5,556 nt of DNA, from positions 1 through 5,556 of the forward strand of contig PUMR01000067.1 in assembly GCA_003551455.1 (NCBI GenBank), written 5' to 3'. Positions 5,128 to 5,556 of the stretch are shown here, in pieces. Position 1 is the first letter of the stretch. The number at the start of each line of letters is the position of its first letter. The position numbers and the translations under genes were made by a program. This stretch comes from Mollicutes bacterium (lineage in GTDB: Bacteria > Bacillota_I > Bacilli_A > Izemoplasmatales > Izemoplasmataceae). The notes below the pieces were generated by a model. That model ran no database searches, was not told where the DNA came from, and saw nothing but the letters and a program-made list of their open reading frames with translations.

Positions 5128-5556
5128 ATGGGAGGAACCATCGGCATCATACTGGTCATTGCTGTTGTCGTCATCTTGCTCATCTATATCGCCACACGTT
5201 TCACCATCGTCACCCAGGCCAACCGGTTCATCGTCGAGCGGCTCGGTGGATATTACACCACTTGGGACGTGGGTATCCATTTCCTCATCCCTTTCATCGA
5301 CAGGGTCAAACTGAAGGTCTCGATCAAGGAACAGGTCGTCGACTTCGATCCGCAGCCCGTCATCACCAAAGACAACGTCACCATGCAGATCGACACCGTC
5401 GTCTTCTTCCAGATCACCGACCCGAAACTCTACACCTACGGGGTGAACTATCCGATCAAGGCGATCGAGAACATCACCTCGACCACCCTCCGGAACATCA
5501 TCGGTGACCTCGAACTAGACGAATCGCTGACCTCCCGCGACTACCTCAACGAGAAA
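5128..5556 (+). CDS. SPFH/Band 7 (stomatin/paraslipin-like) protein, C-terminus outside window
   Basis: SPFH proteins are membrane-anchored oligomers that form scaffolds or cages and are linked to membrane microdomains and protease control. 143 residues are visible and the frame is open at the right edge. An N-terminal membrane anchor (about 5-24, IGIILVIAVVVILLIYIA) is followed directly by the SPFH domain. Conserved features include IVTQANRFIVERLGGYYTTW, DVGIHFLIPFIDRV, the KEQVVDF block, PVITKDNVTMQIDTVVFFQI, and the region from DPKLYTYGVNYP through TTLRNIIGDLELDE. These match the stomatin/QmcA/paraslipin branch rather than flotillin. The coiled-coil half is not in the window. Start is fixed by AGGAGG at 5116. 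The nearby NfeD gene fits the known NfeD-SPFH pairing. The subfamily (slipin versus paraslipin) is less certain than the family. Confidence 0.93.
   Translation, partial: MGGTIGIILVIAVVVILLIYIATRFTIVTQANRFIVERLGGYYTTWDVGIHFLIPFIDRVKLKVSIKEQVVDFDPQPVITKDNVTMQIDTVVFFQITDPKLYTYGVNYPIKAIENITSTTLRNIIGDLELDESLTSRDYLNEK

Noticed and set aside
3984..5183. 399-codon open frame on the minus strand over the NfeD and RDD genes
   Set aside because: Low-complexity, acidic and Met/Ser-rich translation opposite two clear membrane-protein genes with proper ribosome-binding sites; an antisense shadow.

Overview
The window is a chromosomal housekeeping segment of a bacterium, most likely a member of the Bacillota (Firmicutes) or a close relative. 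The DnaX protein reads closely like Bacillus-type gamma/tau, Shine-Dalgarno sites are strong (AGGAGG and GAGGTGAT types), and coding DNA is moderately GC-rich while the promoter regions are AT-rich. TGA is a true stop (it ends mnmE directly after the conserved CLGK tail), so the mycoplasma genetic code does not apply. The exact order cannot be told from this sequence.

Left part (1-2669): the 5' portion of dnaX (clamp-loader gamma/tau subunit) lies on the minus strand and runs off the left edge. Across a 157-bp AT-rich intergenic region, mnmE (tRNA U34-modifying GTPase) is transcribed divergently. Middle (2670-3473): a TtcA-type tRNA thiolase gene lies on the minus strand, tail to tail with mnmE and with no base between the two stop codons. 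Its promoter sits in a second AT-rich divergent region (3474-3634).

Right part (3635-5556): a plus-strand cluster that looks like one transcription unit. It holds a 127-aa protein of unknown function, a short NfeD-type membrane protein, an RDD-family membrane protein and the N-terminal 143 residues of an SPFH/stomatin-type protein cut by the right edge. The first three genes overlap by 1 and 4 nt, which suggests translational coupling. The SPFH gene follows after a 76-nt gap containing a hairpin with no U tract.

Functionally, the left half is replication plus anticodon-loop modification (U34 by MnmE, probably C32 by TtcA). The right half is a membrane-organisation cassette: NfeD and SPFH proteins are known partners, and here an RDD protein sits between them. 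I saw no mobile element, CRISPR array, phage gene, tRNA or rRNA. The least understood parts are the 127-aa leader gene of the membrane cassette and the role of the RDD protein in it.
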